Positions 46,871 through 56,758 of a stretch of DNA of 64,000 bases are shown one piece after another; the first letter of the stretch is position 1, and each line of letters opens with the position of its first letter. The translations under genes and the position numbers were made by a program. The notes below the pieces were generated by a model. That model saw only the letters and a list, made by a program, of their open reading frames with translations, was not told the origin of the DNA and searched no databases. Source of the stretch: an uncultured Burkholderiaceae bacterium (GTDB lineage: Bacteria; Pseudomonadota; Gammaproteobacteria; Burkholderiales; Burkholderiaceae_B); the NCBI GenBank assembly GCA_934525625.1, contig CAKSZL010000003.1, positions 124,001-188,000 of the forward strand, given 5' to 3'.

Positions 46871-47839
46871 TCAGGCGTGCTCGCGCAGCAGCAGGTGCGC
46901 CATGCCGTCTTCGGTGGCGATGCCGACCTTGGCCCCTATGGGCAGGGTCGCCTTCACGCGCACGTGCCCGTACGGCAAGCCCGTAATCACCGGCACCTTG
47001 ACGGTGCGGCGCAGCCATTCCACCACGCTGGCCAGATCGTAGCCGTTGTCGTGCGCAGCCAGGCGGTACTGCGTGAACTTGCCCAGCAAAATGGCCTTCT
47101 GGCGCTGCAGGATGCCCGCATGCCACAGTTGCGTCAACATGCGCTCGATGCGAAAAGGGTGTTCGGAAACGTCTTCCAGAAACAGAATGCCGCCCTTGAT
47201 GCGCGGCATGTAGGGCGTGCCCGCCAGCGAAGCCACCATGGCCAGGTTGCCGCCCCACAGTATGCCGCGCGCGTCCACCGGGTCGGCGTCCTGGGTTTCG
47301 AAGCTTAGCACCTCCAGCTCGCCGCGCAGGGTTTCCATGAACAGGTCGCAGGTCAGGTCGTCGACGCTCGCACCGCCGAAATCGAACACCGCCGTCGGCC
47401 CGGCCAGGCTGACCGCGCCCGTCTTGGCCAGCAAGGCCAGGTTGAACACGGTGAAATCGCTTTGGCCGATGAACAGCTTGCCGCTTTGGGCGACGGCGTT
47501 CCAGTCTATGTCGGCCAGCAGCCGGCTCAGCCCGTAGCCGCCGCGCGTGGCCATGACCACCGGGTACTTTTGCTTGAGCGCCCGCTGTATGCCAGCCAGG
47601 CGCTGGGCGTCGGTGCCGGCGAAGCGCTCGTGCACCGCCAGCGCGCTGCGGTCCACCGCCGTGCGCAAGCCCAGGGCCTTCAGGCGCTGCCGCGCAAGCT
47701 CGACGGCCGCCGGGTCGCCGACCGCGCCCGAGGGCGAAATCAGATACACCCCGCTGGGCGTGGCATGGACATGGCCGCGACCGTCGTGGTCATGTGCATG
47801 GTCGTGGGCGTCGTGATCGTGGTCGTGGGCGGTTGTCAT
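46871..47839 (-). CDS. ldcA: LD-carboxypeptidase (S66 family) with His/Asp-rich N-terminus
   Basis: A 322-residue muramoyltetrapeptide carboxypeptidase homologue that trims the terminal D-Ala in murein recycling. The S66 triad is visible as Ser127 (IGQSDFT), Glu222 (LFLEDVSE) and His292 (GLPYGHV), and GGYGLSRLL is conserved. Before the domain, residues 5-25 carry nine His and six Asp (HDHDHDAHDHAHDHD), a potential Zn/Ni/Co-binding tail. ATG 47839 includes this tail; no strong site or later start removes it. No signal peptide is seen. Confidence 0.92.
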   Translation of the reverse strand: MTTAHDHDHDAHDHAHDHDGRGHVHATPSGVYLISPSGAVGDPAAVELARQRLKALGLRTAVDRSALAVHERFAGTDAQRLAGIQRALKQKYPVVMATRGGYGLSRLLADIDWNAVAQSGKLFIGQSDFTVFNLALLAKTGAVSLAGPTAVFDFGGASVDDLTCDLFMETLRGELEVLSFETQDADPVDARGILWGGNLAMVASLAGTPYMPRIKGGILFLEDVSEHPFRIERMLTQLWHAGILQRQKAILLGKFTQYRLAAHDNGYDLASVVEWLRRTVKVPVITGLPYGHVRVKATLPIGAKVGIATEDGMAHLLLREHA

Positions 47840-47926
47840 GGGGGGATGCGCTGAACTCTGAAAAAGACAGCCGCCAGTATAGAGGACGGCGCGGGCGGTG
47901 GGCGGGCATCTTGCACCTGCTTCTTT

Positions 47927-48030
47927 ATTCCAATTCCAGATCAAACGAGTACGCGAAGACGAAGCGCAGACAGGTCAAATCGTACGGCAAGCAAAGTCGA
48001 CAAAGTCATCGTGTGACATGGAAATGGAAT
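47927..48030. repeat. 12-bp inverted repeat upstream of ldcA
   Basis: ATTCCAATTCCA (47927-47938) and TGGAAATGGAAT (48019-48030) are reverse complements with one mismatch, enclosing 80 bp with no gene. The rest of the 234-bp gap between tadA and ldcA shows nothing recognisable. It may be part of the ldcA leader or a remnant element. Confidence 0.45.
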
Positions 48031-48073
48031 TAGACGGCTGATGCGCGCCTCGCCGCTCTCATCGGAGCGCCGC

Positions 48074-48691
48074 TCAATCCGGCATTTGGCCGCCGTCTTG
48101 CTGCGCCCGGCGCCTCAAAGCCTCTTCGCGCGCCTGCCGGCGGCGCAGGCGGAAGAATTCGCGCAGGTGCTCGCCGCACACTTCCCCCAACACCCCGCCC
48201 TGCACCACCGTCTGATGATTCAGGCCGGCATGAGCTGGCACTTGCAGCACGCTGTCGCAGGCGCCGGTCTTGGGGTCGGCGGCGCCATACACGATGCGCG
48301 CCAGCCGTGCGTGCAGCATGGCGCCTATGCACATGACGCAAGGCTCCAGCGTGACGTACAGCGTGGCGCCGGGCAGCCGGTAGTTGCCCACGCGCCGCGC
48401 CGCTTCGCGCAGCGCCACGATTTCGGCGTGCGCCGTGGGGTCGTGGTCGCAGATGGTGCGGTTGAAGCCTACGCCCAGCAGCACGCCGTGTTCGTCGGCC
48501 AGCACGGCGCCCACAGGCACCTCGCCCAATTCAGCCGCGCGCTGCGCCTGCAGCAAGGCCTGCCACATACCCTGCTCGTCTCGTGTCAAAGCTTGGCCGC
48601 CCGGCGCGCGGCTCGCGTCGTCGTCGGGCAAGGCCTGCCCGAGCGTCAGCAAGGGCGGCGGCGAGGCGAGCGTCGGGAGCGAATCAGCCAT
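48074..48691 (-). CDS. tadA: tRNA adenosine(34) deaminase TadA
   Basis: A 205-residue deaminase making inosine at the wobble position of tRNA-Arg(ACG). The zinc site is HAE (His88, Glu90) plus PCVMC (Cys118, Cys121). E. coli TadA has 167 residues; here about 38 extra N-terminal residues are low-complexity (SLPTLASPPPLLTLGQALPDDD), so the true start may be later, for example near a Met at residue 42. The HAD gene lies 28 bp upstream on the same strand. Confidence 0.93.
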   Translation of the reverse strand: MADSLPTLASPPPLLTLGQALPDDDASRAPGGQALTRDEQGMWQALLQAQRAAELGEVPVGAVLADEHGVLLGVGFNRTICDHDPTAHAEIVALREAARRVGNYRLPGATLYVTLEPCVMCIGAMLHARLARIVYGAADPKTGACDSVLQVPAHAGLNHQTVVQGGVLGEVCGEHLREFFRLRRRQAREEALRRRAQQDGGQMPD

Positions 48692-48719
48692 CGAACTATC
48701 GGTCTCAAGGGCAACGCCA

Positions 48720-49568
48720 TCAACCCACGTAGGTATGGCGCCGCAGGGCGATGCTGCCGGCCAGGCTTTCCACGGCCTGTTCCAGCAGTTGATAAAGCTC
48801 GGCGTCTTCGCCGTAGCGCGCGTGGTTCAGGTTGGAGACCCGCCCTTCCTGGATGAAGCCCCAGGCCCGGCTGCGCTTGTCGCGGTGCTTGGGGTCCCAG
48901 ACGCCGAAGGCCACGCCGCCCGAGCGCCGTATCAAGGAAAAACATGGAATGTCGGTATAGCCGTCGCCGACGAAAATCATCTGCTGGAAAGGAATGCGCA
49001 GCTTGTCGGCATCGACTTTGCGGTTGACCTCGAAAGGCTTGTTGCGCGAAGCCTGGCCGACGATGCCTTTTTGAATGTGGAACAGATAACGCGTTTTGTC
49101 GGTGAAGCTGACGACGCGGCGCGGAAAGCAGATGCCGCCGTCCTCGCCGTAAATGAATTCGGAGGCCCAGATGTCGGTGAATTCGTGCGCGATGGGCGTG
49201 TGCCGCATGACGTCGCCTATGCCGCTGGAGATCAGGTAGAACTCGATTTGCACCTGCGGATGGCTGGCGCGCACGATTTGCCGCAGGCGCTCGAACAAAG
49301 CGGGCACGCCGTCGTGCAAGGGCAGGCGGCGGCCCCATTCCTGCAGGCGTTGCCGCGTAATCAGCCCGTGCTTGCGCGATTGCGACAAGCGGATCATCTG
49401 GTACAGATACGCCGGGACGGGATCCCAATCGTGCTCGGACAGTAGCGGCCCGACTTCCTCGCGCCAGAAATGCGGGGTGTCCACTCCCATGTCGGCCAGC
49501 AGGCCGCTGGTACTGTCGGGGGCCAGCGTATCGTCGAAATCGAACACCAGAGCAATGACGTCGGACAT
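48720..49568 (-). CDS. HAD-superfamily hydrolase (PSP-like)
   Basis: A 282-residue haloacid dehalogenase-superfamily phosphatase-like protein. Motif I is VFDFDDTLAPDS (nucleophile and acid Asp), motif II LISSGIGDV, and motif IV VGDGYTDIPCF; a cap region lies between. The substrate is unknown. It is divergent from lldD; in the gap GCGCAAG/CTTGCGC (49609-49615 with 49627-49633) forms a 7-bp hairpin or operator. Confidence 0.88.
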   Translation of the reverse strand: MSDVIALVFDFDDTLAPDSTSGLLADMGVDTPHFWREEVGPLLSEHDWDPVPAYLYQMIRLSQSRKHGLITRQRLQEWGRRLPLHDGVPALFERLRQIVRASHPQVQIEFYLISSGIGDVMRHTPIAHEFTDIWASEFIYGEDGGICFPRRVVSFTDKTRYLFHIQKGIVGQASRNKPFEVNRKVDADKLRIPFQQMIFVGDGYTDIPCFSLIRRSGGVAFGVWDPKHRDKRSRAWGFIQEGRVSNLNHARYGEDAELYQLLEQAVESLAGSIALRRHTYVG

Positions 49569-49709
49569 GAAAAAAGCCTGGAAACGGGACGAGACATCAT
49601 AACCCGCGGCGCAAGGCGCCCCAAAGCTTGCGCGGCCCCAGGCTAAAATCCGGCGCAGGCCCGCACATGCCCGGCAAACCGTTTCGGCGCCACCACAGGA
49701 AGCCCAGCC

Positions 49710-50840
49710 ATGATCATTTCATCCGCCAGTGATTACCGCGCGGCGGCGCAGCGCCGCCTGCCGCCCTTTCTGTTCCATTACATCGATGGCGGCGCCTATG
49801 CCGAACGCACCCTGCGCCGCAACGTCGAGGACCTGGCCGACGTGGCGCTGCGCCAACTGGTGCTGCGCGACATGTCCGCCCTCAGCCTGGAAACGCGCAT
49901 CTTCAACGAAACCTTGTCCATGCCCGTGGCGCTCTCGCCGGTAGGTCTGACCGGCATGTACGCACGACGCGGCGAAGTGCAGGCGGCGCTGGCCGCGCAG
50001 TCCAAGGGCGTTCCGTTCACGATGTCCACCGTGTCGGTCTGCCCCATAGAAGAAGTCGCGCCCAGGCTCGAACGCCCCATGTGGTTTCAACTGTACGTGC
50101 TGAAAGATCGCGGCTTCATGCGCAACGTGCTGGAGCGCGCCAAGGCGGCGGGCTGCACCACGCTGGTGTTCACCGTGGACATGCCGGTGCCGGGCGCGCG
50201 CTACCGCGACGCGCATTCGGGCATGAGCGGCCCCAACGCCGCCATGCGCCGCTACCTGCAAGCCGTCACGCACCCGCACTGGGCCTTAGCCGTGGGGCTG
50301 CTGGGCCGCCCGCATACGCTGGGCAATATTTCGGTCTATAAGGGCAAGAACATCAATCTCGAAGACTACATGGGCTATCTGGGCGAGAACTTCGACCCTT
50401 CCATTTCGTGGAAGGACCTGGAATGGATACGCGAGTTCTGGGAAGGCCCCATGGTCATCAAAGGCATACTCGATCCCGAAGACGCGCGCGACGCAAGACG
50501 CTTCGGCGCCGACGGCATCGTCGTTTCGAACCACGGCGGCCGCCAGCTCGACGGCGTGATGTCCACGGCGCGCGCGCTGCCGGCCATCGCCGACGCGGTC
50601 AAGGGCGACCTGAAGATACTGGCCGATTCGGGCGTGCGCAGCGGCCTGGACGTGGTGCGCCTGCTGGCGCTGGGCGCCGACCTGGCCATGATGGGCCGCG
50701 CCTATATCTACGCGCTGGCCGCGGCGGGCGGCGCGGGCGTGGCGCACGTGCTGGAGCTGATCGAAAAAGAGATGCGCGTAGCCATGACGCTGACGGGCGC
50801 CAAGACCGTCGCCGACATCACGCCCCGCTTGCTAGCCTGA
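49710..50840 (+). CDS. lldD: FMN-dependent L-lactate dehydrogenase LldD
   Basis: A 376-residue membrane-associated flavoenzyme oxidising L-lactate to pyruvate and feeding electrons to quinone. The start [26 protein letters not shown] and the FMN/active-site block [20 protein letters not shown] (His and Arg base/substrate residues) are typical. AGGAAG precedes the ATG. No permease or LldR regulator lies next to it. It overlaps the convergent nnr gene by 9 bp. Confidence 0.95.
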   Translation: MIISSASDYRAAAQRRLPPFLFHYIDGGAYAERTLRRNVEDLADVALRQLVLRDMSALSLETRIFNETLSMPVALSPVGLTGMYARRGEVQAALAAQSKGVPFTMSTVSVCPIEEVAPRLERPMWFQLYVLKDRGFMRNVLERAKAAGCTTLVFTVDMPVPGARYRDAHSGMSGPNAAMRRYLQAVTHPHWALAVGLLGRPHTLGNISVYKGKNINLEDYMGYLGENFDPSISWKDLEWIREFWEGPMVIKGILDPEDARDARRFGADGIVVSNHGGRQLDGVMSTARALPAIADAVKGDLKILADSGVRSGLDVVRLLALGADLAMMGRAYIYALAAAGGAGVAHVLELIEKEMRVAMTLTGAKTVADITPRLLA

Positions 50841-52343
50841 AAAAAGCGGCGAAACCGGCGCGCCCGCCCCGCTCTCCTTCAAGGCCCGCAAGGCCGCCGG
50901 CAACATGGCCGGCAGATCGTCGGCGATGAGCCCCGGGCCGAATTGGCGCGCGGCTTCGCCATGCAGCCAGACGGCGGCCGCCGTGGCCTCGAAGGCCGGC
51001 ATGCCCTGGGCCAGCAAGCCCGCGATCAAACCCGTCAGCACGTCTCCGCTGCCGCCCGTCGCCAATTCGGGCGGCGCGTTGGCGTTGATGACGGCGCGGC
51101 CGTCCGGCGCGGCGACGACGGTATCGGCGCCTTTGACGACCACCACCGCGCCGCTGACCGATGCGGCCTGGCGCGCGCGCAGCAGCTTGTCGCCCCGCAC
51201 GTCGCCGAACAGGCGCGCAAACTCGCCCTCGTGCGGGGTTAGCACGCAAGTGCCGCGCACGGCGCGGAACAGCGTGGCCGGCTCGGACGCGAACGCGGTG
51301 ATCGCATCGGCGTCCAGCACCGTGGCCCGGCGCGTGGCGAGCGCGGCCATCACGTATTGGCGCGTGGCCTCGGACACCCCGGCGCCCGGCCCGACCACGA
51401 TGACGTTCTTGCGCACGTCGCCCAGCAAACCCGCCAGGTCGTCGGCGTCGTCCAGCTTGTGCACCATGACGCTGGTGAGCGCGGCGGCGTAGATGGGCCA
51501 GGCCGGCTCGGGCGCCGCCACCGTGACCAGGCCGGCGCCGGCGCGCGCCGCCGCCAGCGCCGACAAGCGGGCCGCGCCCGTCATGTTTTCGCCGCCCACC
51601 ACCAGCACGTGGCCGCGATGGTATTTATGGCTGTCCAGCCTGGGCCACGGGAACACCTTGCGCCACAGCGTCGGGGCATTCTCGCAAGCGTCCACGCCGA
51701 TTGCGTCCAGCACCGAGGCGGGAATGCCGATGTCGGCCACCGACAACTTGCCGCACAAGGCGCGGCCCGGCATCAGCACGTGCCCCGGCTTTTTGCGGAA
51801 GAACGTAACCGTCACGCAGGCGCGCATGAAGACGTCGCCCAGGGCCCGCCCAGTGGCGCCGTCCAGCCCGCTGGGCACGTCTACCGCGCACACCGGCAGG
51901 CGCATTTGCTGCACGGCCTGTACGGCCTCTCGGGCCGCGCCTTGCAAAGGCCGGGCCAGGCCGGCGCCGAACAAGGCGTCCACCACGACGGTCGCGCCTT
52001 CCAGTACCTCCGCGCTCAATGGCTCGATGTCGCCGCCATAGGCCTGCGCGTAGTGCGCGGCATCGCCCTTGAGCGCGGCGGCATCGCCCAGCAAGCCCAA
52101 GCGCACCGGCCAGCCCCACTGGCGCAATTGCTCCGCCGCGACGAAGCCGTCTCCGCCATTGTTGCCAGGCCCGCACAATACCGCGACCGGCCCGCGCGGC
52201 CAATGGCCGGCCACCGCCTGAGCCACCGCCAAGCCGGCGCGGCGCATCAAGCGCAGCCCCGGAATGCCCGCCTCCACCGCAGCCGCGTCCGCCCGCGTCA
52301 TGCGCTCCGGTGTCAGCAAGGCGGTTTCATACCTATTCTTCAT
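50832..52343 (-). CDS. nnr: Bifunctional NAD(P)H-hydrate epimerase/dehydratase Nnr
   Basis: A 503-residue repair enzyme for hydrated NAD(P)H. The N-terminal epimerase (NnrE/YjeF_N) half shows [18 protein letters not shown] and [13 protein letters not shown]; the C-terminal ADP-dependent dehydratase (NnrD) half has [28 protein letters not shown] and [14 protein letters not shown]. Start choice is uncertain: ATG 52343 is used, but ATG 52361 or GTG 52364 would add 6-7 residues; a 10-bp palindrome ACTGTACAGT (52369-52378) lies just upstream. It overlaps lldD by 9 bp. Confidence 0.94.
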   Translation of the reverse strand: MKNRYETALLTPERMTRADAAAVEAGIPGLRLMRRAGLAVAQAVAGHWPRGPVAVLCGPGNNGGDGFVAAEQLRQWGWPVRLGLLGDAAALKGDAAHYAQAYGGDIEPLSAEVLEGATVVVDALFGAGLARPLQGAAREAVQAVQQMRLPVCAVDVPSGLDGATGRALGDVFMRACVTVTFFRKKPGHVLMPGRALCGKLSVADIGIPASVLDAIGVDACENAPTLWRKVFPWPRLDSHKYHRGHVLVVGGENMTGAARLSALAAARAGAGLVTVAAPEPAWPIYAAALTSVMVHKLDDADDLAGLLGDVRKNVIVVGPGAGVSEATRQYVMAALATRRATVLDADAITAFASEPATLFRAVRGTCVLTPHEGEFARLFGDVRGDKLLRARQAASVSGAVVVVKGADTVVAAPDGRAVINANAPPELATGGSGDVLTGLIAGLLAQGMPAFEATAAAVWLHGEAARQFGPGLIADDLPAMLPAALRALKESGAGAPVSPLFSG

Positions 52344-52498
52344 GTTGTTGCCCGCCGTCATCACTTACACTGTACAGTTCGAATCTGGAATGATATCGCC
52401 GCCCGTCCGTCCATAGGGATACCAGTTGTGAGCCGATGGCCTCGCAAACCCGCGTCCCTCCTTGGTTCGGCCGCAAACGATGAAACCTTAGGATAAGC

Positions 52499-53422
52499 AT
52501 GGTTGCAGCCATTTCCGTCCGCGAGCTGGACAAAACCTACGCCTCGGGCTTTACCGCGCTCAAATCCATACAGCTGGAAATCCGCCACGGCGAAATTTTC
52601 GCGCTGCTGGGCCCCAACGGGGCGGGCAAGACAACGCTGATCAGCATCATCTGCGGCCTGGTCAAGCCCAGCGGCGGCCAGGTGCTGGTGGACGGCCACG
52701 ACATCATCACGCAATACCGCCAGGCCCGCGCCGCCATCGGCCTGGTGCCGCAGGAAATCACGCTGGACTCCTTCGCCACCGTGTGGCAGGCCGTCAGCTA
52801 CAGCCGCGGCCTGTTCGGCCAGCCCGCCAACCCCGCCTACCTCGAAAAAGTGCTGCGCAACCTGTCGCTCTGGGACAAGCGCGACAAGAAAATCGTGACG
52901 CTGTCGGGCGGCATGAAGCGGCGCGTGCTCATCGCCAAGGCCCTGGCGCACGAGCCGCGCATCCTGTTCCTGGACGAACCCACGGCGGGCGTGGACGTCG
53001 CCTTGCGCAAAGACATGTGGGAACTGGTGCGCCGCCTGCGCAACGACGGCGTCACCATCATTCTTACCACCCATTACATAGAAGAAGCCGAGGAAATGGC
53101 CGACCGCATCGGCGTCATCCGCCACGGCGAACTCCTGTTGGTGGAAGAAAAGCAGACGCTGATGCACCGCCTGGGCAAAAAGCAGCTACGCCTGCAACTG
53201 GCCGAGCCGCTGGCGCAACTGCCGCCCGCGCTGGCAAGCCACGGCCTGCAGCTCTCGGAAGACGGCCTGACCCTGACCCACACCTACGACAAGCGCGAAG
53301 CGCCCGACGTGCCCGGCCTGCTGCAAGCCGTGCACGAAGCCGGCCTGCGCTACCAGGACATCCACACCCAGCAAAGCTCGCTGGAAGACATCTTCGTCCA
53401 CCTCATCGAGGAAACCGCATGA
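52499..53422 (+). CDS. ABC exporter ATPase (YadG-like)
   Basis: A 307-residue ABC-2 type ATPase: Walker [10 protein letters not shown], signature [15 protein letters not shown], Walker [13 protein letters not shown], switch [18 protein letters not shown]. The C-terminal ~80 residues are the extra domain seen in YadG/NodI-type ATPases. It is coupled to the permease gene by an ATGA overlap. A TAGGATAAG site precedes the ATG. The substrate is unknown; NodI-type relatives export lipo-oligosaccharides. Confidence 0.93.
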   Translation: MVAAISVRELDKTYASGFTALKSIQLEIRHGEIFALLGPNGAGKTTLISIICGLVKPSGGQVLVDGHDIITQYRQARAAIGLVPQEITLDSFATVWQAVSYSRGLFGQPANPAYLEKVLRNLSLWDKRDKKIVTLSGGMKRRVLIAKALAHEPRILFLDEPTAGVDVALRKDMWELVRRLRNDGVTIILTTHYIEEAEEMADRIGVIRHGELLLVEEKQTLMHRLGKKQLRLQLAEPLAQLPPALASHGLQLSEDGLTLTHTYDKREAPDVPGLLQAVHEAGLRYQDIHTQQSSLEDIFVHLIEETA

Positions 53423-54180
53423 ATCTGCGCAGCATGGCAGCCATCTACCTGGCGGAAATGGCCCGCACGCGGCGCACGCTGGCCCAGAGCGTGCTGGCGC
53501 CGGTCATTTCCACCTCGCTGTATTTCGTGGTGTTCGGGGCCGCCATCGGCCATCGCATCAGCGAAATCAACGGCATCAGCTACGGCGCCTTCATCGTGCC
53601 GGGGCTGGTGATGCTGTCGCTGCTGACGCACAGCATCTCCAACGCCGCGTTCTCCATCTACATGCCGCGCTTCACCGGGGCCATCTACGAGGTGCTCTCA
53701 GCGCCGGTGTCGTACCTGGAAATCGTGCTGGCCTATGTGGGCGCGGCCGCCACCAAGGCGCTCATACTGGCCGCCATCATCCTGCTGACGGCCAGGCTGT
53801 TCGTGCCCATGCACATTCTGCACCCCTGGTGGATGCTGCTGTTCCTGACGTTGACGGCGGCAACCTTCAGCCTGTTCGGCTTCATTACCGGCCTGTGGGC
53901 CGACAGCTTCGAAAAACTGAACCTGATTCCGCTGCTGATCATCACGCCGCTGACTTTTCTAGGGGGCAGCTTCTATTCCATAGACATGCTGCCGCCGCTC
54001 TGGCAAAAGGTTACCTTGTTCAACCCGGTGGTCTACTTGATCAGCGGCTTCCGCTGGAGCTTTTACGGCACGGCGGACGTCAGCGTGGGACTGAGCCTGT
54101 TCATGACGCTGCTGTTCCTGCTGGCCTGTCTGCTGATCGTGCACTGGATGTTCCGCACGGGCTACCGGCTCAAGAACTGA
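53419..54180 (+). CDS. ABC-2 type permease (YadH-like)
   Basis: A 253-residue ABC-2 permease with six hydrophobic segments and the conserved [34 protein letters not shown] and [32 protein letters not shown] blocks. It pairs with the upstream ATPase, as YadH does with YadG in E. coli. The ATG overlaps the ATPase stop (ATGA). It is convergent with the lrgB-like gene. Confidence 0.93.
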   Translation: MNLRSMAAIYLAEMARTRRTLAQSVLAPVISTSLYFVVFGAAIGHRISEINGISYGAFIVPGLVMLSLLTHSISNAAFSIYMPRFTGAIYEVLSAPVSYLEIVLAYVGAAATKALILAAIILLTARLFVPMHILHPWWMLLFLTLTAATFSLFGFITGLWADSFEKLNLIPLLIITPLTFLGGSFYSIDMLPPLWQKVTLFNPVVYLISGFRWSFYGTADVSVGLSLFMTLLFLLACLLIVHWMFRTGYRLKN

Positions 54181-54220
54181 GGCCGGCCCCAGGCGTCGCC
54201 GCCACCGCACCCAGCCCGAA

Positions 54221-54940
54221 CTAGCCCAGCAAACCCAGCAGCGACAGCACCAGGGGCACCAGCAAGGCCGTGGCAATGCCGTTCAAGCCCATGCCCAGCG
54301 CCGAAAACGCACCCGCGGTATCGCCCTCTTGGAACGCTCGGGCCGTGCCGATGGCGTGGGCGTTCAGGCCCATGGCGAAACCCTGCACGGCGGGGTCGCG
54401 CACGCCCAGCATGCGCAACAGGCCAAAGGTGAACATGGCGCCGCTGACGCCCGTCAGCGCCACCGCGACGGTGGTGAACGACGGCAGGCCGCCGGTTACC
54501 GCCGCGACGTCCATGGCGATGGGCATGGTGGCCGCCCGGGGCGCCAGCGAACGCACGGTTTCCAGCGAAGCGCCCAGCCACCAGGCGATGCCCACCGCCG
54601 ACACCACGGCCGTCGCCGAGCCGGCCAGCAAGGCCACCAGCAAAGGCTGCCACAAGCGTTTCAGCCGCGCCCATTGCCCATACAGCGGCACCGCCAGCGC
54701 CACCGTGGCCGGGCCTATCATCAAGGTCAGGAAAGCGGTTTTCTCGGCATAGACCTGGTAGGGCGTTCCCGTCAGCTGCATCAGCATGATGATGGCGGCC
54801 ACGCCCACCAGCACCGGCAGCAACAGCGGATGGCTGTTGAAATGCCGGTACAGCCGCAGCGACGCCAGATACACCAGCAGCGTCATGCCCGGCCAGAACA
54901 AGGGCAAGGAGCTTAAATCCCGCCAAGCGCCCATGCTCAT
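54221..54940 (-). CDS. LrgB/CidB-family membrane protein
   Basis: A 239-residue integral membrane protein of the LrgB/YohK family. The conserved KTAFLTLMIGPATVALAVPLYGQW and AAVTGGLPSFTTVAVALTGVSGAM ... RDPAVQGFAMGLNAHAIGTARAFQEG blocks are present. ATG 54940 overlaps the lrgA-like stop (ATGA). With LrgA-like proteins it forms holin-like or pyruvate-linked transport systems in other bacteria; the role here is unproven. Confidence 0.92.
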   Translation of the reverse strand: MSMGAWRDLSSLPLFWPGMTLLVYLASLRLYRHFNSHPLLLPVLVGVAAIIMLMQLTGTPYQVYAEKTAFLTLMIGPATVALAVPLYGQWARLKRLWQPLLVALLAGSATAVVSAVGIAWWLGASLETVRSLAPRAATMPIAMDVAAVTGGLPSFTTVAVALTGVSGAMFTFGLLRMLGVRDPAVQGFAMGLNAHAIGTARAFQEGDTAGAFSALGMGLNGIATALLVPLVLSLLGLLG

Positions 54941-55302
54941 ATGCTCTTGCCTTTGCGCGCATGGCGCGCCAGCATCCAACGCAAGGTAAAGGCCGTCACG
55001 GCGATAGTGAGCAGGGCGCTGCCCAGGCAGGCGGCCAGAAAAGCCAGCCATTCGGCCTGGATGCGCTCCAAGTGCAGCACCAGGGCCGCCACCGGCGCAA
55101 TGAACAGCAGCATCATGTGGGGCAGCACGTGGCCGGCGGTGTCGCGCAGGCCGCGCGGCACACGGCCGCGCCAGACGAACCAGGCCAGCAACAGCAACAA
55201 GCCCACCAGCGACCCCGGCAGCGAAGCGCCGGTCAATCCGACCAGCGCTTCGCCGGCCAACTGCATTAGAATAAGCACCGTAATGGCGGTCAGTACCGGC
55301 AT
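54937..55302 (-). CDS. LrgA/CidA-family holin-like protein
   Basis: A 121-residue small membrane protein with about four helices and the family segment LVGLTGASLPGSLVGLLLLLAWFVW followed by LPHMMLLFIAPVAALV. ATG 55302 is chosen because it has a GAGGAC site at good spacing and gives the usual CidA/LrgA length; an upstream in-frame start would add nine residues. It is translationally coupled to the lrgB-like gene. Confidence 0.91.
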   Translation of the reverse strand: MPVLTAITVLILMQLAGEALVGLTGASLPGSLVGLLLLLAWFVWRGRVPRGLRDTAGHVLPHMMLLFIAPVAALVLHLERIQAEWLAFLAACLGSALLTIAVTAFTLRWMLARHARKGKSI

Positions 55303-55424
55303 GTAGTCCTCATCTGGAAGTACCTGCAAGGATTTTCACCCGCCGTAGTGTAACCCTGCCCGTCCCCAAGGACGCCCAGGGCGTCGGCCCCGAAACACGG
55401 GCCTTTCCCGCTTCTCTTGCCCTT

Positions 55425-56633
55425 GTGTCCAACAATCATTCCTCGTCATTCAGCTGGCGCGCCATCGCCGTTTCCGCCTATGGCCCTTCGTTTCTATTCG
55501 GCATCTCCGAAGGCGCGCTTTTCCCCGTCATGGCGCTCAGCGCCAAGGCGCTGGGCGCCAACGTGGCCGAGGCCGGCATCGTCGCCACGCTGCTGGGCAT
55601 AGGCGCCCTGCTGTGCAACCTGCCCGCCGCCACGGTCACAGCCCGATACGGCGAACGGCGCGCGATGATAGGCGCCTCGCTGTTCTGTTCGCTCTCGCTG
55701 CTGCTGTGCGTACTGGCCAGCAGCGTGCTGTGGCTGGCCCTGGGCGTGCTGCTTTTTGGCATGGGTTCGTCGGTGTTCCTGCTGGCGCGCCTAACTTATC
55801 TGACCGAAACCGTTCCGCTGCCCTTGCGCGCCCGCGCGCTGTCCACGCTGGGCGGCGTCATGCGCATAGGCATGTTCATCGGCCCCTTCCTGGCGGCGGC
55901 CTTGATGCACTGGCTGGACCTGGCCGGCGCCTACTGGGTCGCCATCGCGGCCATGCTGGGCGCGGGCTTGCTGTCGTTCTCCGTGCCCGACCTCATCGTC
56001 CCGCAAGCCAAGACCGGCGCGCCGCAGCCGTCGCCGCGCCTGCTGCAGACCATGCGCGCGCACTGGCGCGCCTATGCCACGCTGGGCTCGGTCTGCGCTC
56101 TCGTCAACGGCATACGCGCCTGCCGCCAGGTAATCGTGCCGCTGTGGGGCCTGCACATAGGTCTGGATCCGGCCACCACGGCGCTGGTCTACGGCATCAT
56201 GGGCGCCATGGACGTGCTGCTGTTCTACCCCGCCGGACGCATCATGGACATCCGCGGCCGCCGCTGGGCGGTGGTGCCTTCCATGCTGCTGATGGCCGCC
56301 GGCTTCGCATGGATGATGTTCAGCGATTCCGTGCTCTCTTTCACGCTGGCCTGCATGCTGATAGGCTTGGGCAACGGCCTGGGCTCGGGCATCGTCATGA
56401 CCATAGGCGCGGACATTTCACCCGCCAATGGCCGTACCCAGTTCCTGGGCGGCTGGCGCTTCCTCAACGATATAGGCTCCAGCGGCGGCCCTATCCTGGT
56501 GTCCGCCCTCGCGGCGGCGGCGACGCTGGCCACCGGTATTTCCCTGATTTCAGTCGTGGGCCTGCTAGCGGCAGCGCTGTTCTGGCGCTGGCTGCCGGCC
56601 GACAACCAGCCGGCGCGCGTGCCGGGAAAATAG
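55425..56633 (+). CDS. MFS transporter
   Basis: A 402-residue major-facilitator protein with about 12 membrane helices. Typical MFS features include VTARYGERRAMIGASL between helices 2 and 3 and FYPAGRIMDIRGRRWAVVPSM between helices 8 and 9. The substrate is unknown. The likely start is GTG 55425 with no strong site; no ATG gives the first helix intact. A 34-bp perfect palindrome follows 16 bp past the stop. Confidence 0.88.
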   Translation: MSNNHSSSFSWRAIAVSAYGPSFLFGISEGALFPVMALSAKALGANVAEAGIVATLLGIGALLCNLPAATVTARYGERRAMIGASLFCSLSLLLCVLASSVLWLALGVLLFGMGSSVFLLARLTYLTETVPLPLRARALSTLGGVMRIGMFIGPFLAAALMHWLDLAGAYWVAIAAMLGAGLLSFSVPDLIVPQAKTGAPQPSPRLLQTMRAHWRAYATLGSVCALVNGIRACRQVIVPLWGLHIGLDPATTALVYGIMGAMDVLLFYPAGRIMDIRGRRWAVVPSMLLMAAGFAWMMFSDSVLSFTLACMLIGLGNGLGSGIVMTIGADISPANGRTQFLGGWRFLNDIGSSGGPILVSALAAAATLATGISLISVVGLLAAALFWRWLPADNQPARVPGK

Positions 56634-56649
56634 CGCTCGGCGCCTGGGC

Positions 56650-56683
56650 CCCCCGCAATCGCTTTCGAAAGCGATTGCGGGGG
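56650..56683. repeat. 34-bp perfect uninterrupted palindrome
   Basis: The two 17-bp halves 56650-56666 and 56667-56683 are exact reverse complements with no spacer, centred on CGCTTTCGAAAGCG and ending in five C's and five G's. It lies between the MFS and dedA genes, both on the plus strand. The RNA would form a ~15-bp stem with a 4-base loop but has no T-run, so it is not a standard terminator; a protein operator or an mRNA 3'-end stabilising or processing hairpin are alternatives. Confidence 0.9.
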
Positions 56684-56723
56684 TCAACGTCAAAATCGCG
56701 TCAATTCGGCCCGGCTCCGGCCA

Positions 56724-56735
56724 GGTAGAATCGCG
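56724..56735 (+). promoter_or_regulatory. Probable -10 promoter element of the dedA gene
   Basis: GGTAGAATCGCG with TAGAAT at 56726-56731 lies 28 bp before the dedA start and is identical to the 12-mer before plsY at 39466. It is downstream of the 34-bp palindrome, so the palindrome could be an upstream regulatory site. No clear -35 is visible. Confidence 0.4.
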
Positions 56736-56758
56736 CTGTTCTGTTATCCGGAAGACGC

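Noticed and set aside
52369..52385. T-arm-like string CAG-TTCGAAT-CTG that could suggest a tRNA
   Set aside because: No acceptor, D or anticodon stems can be built around it and no CCA end is present; it lies in the promoter region between nnr and the ABC exporter.
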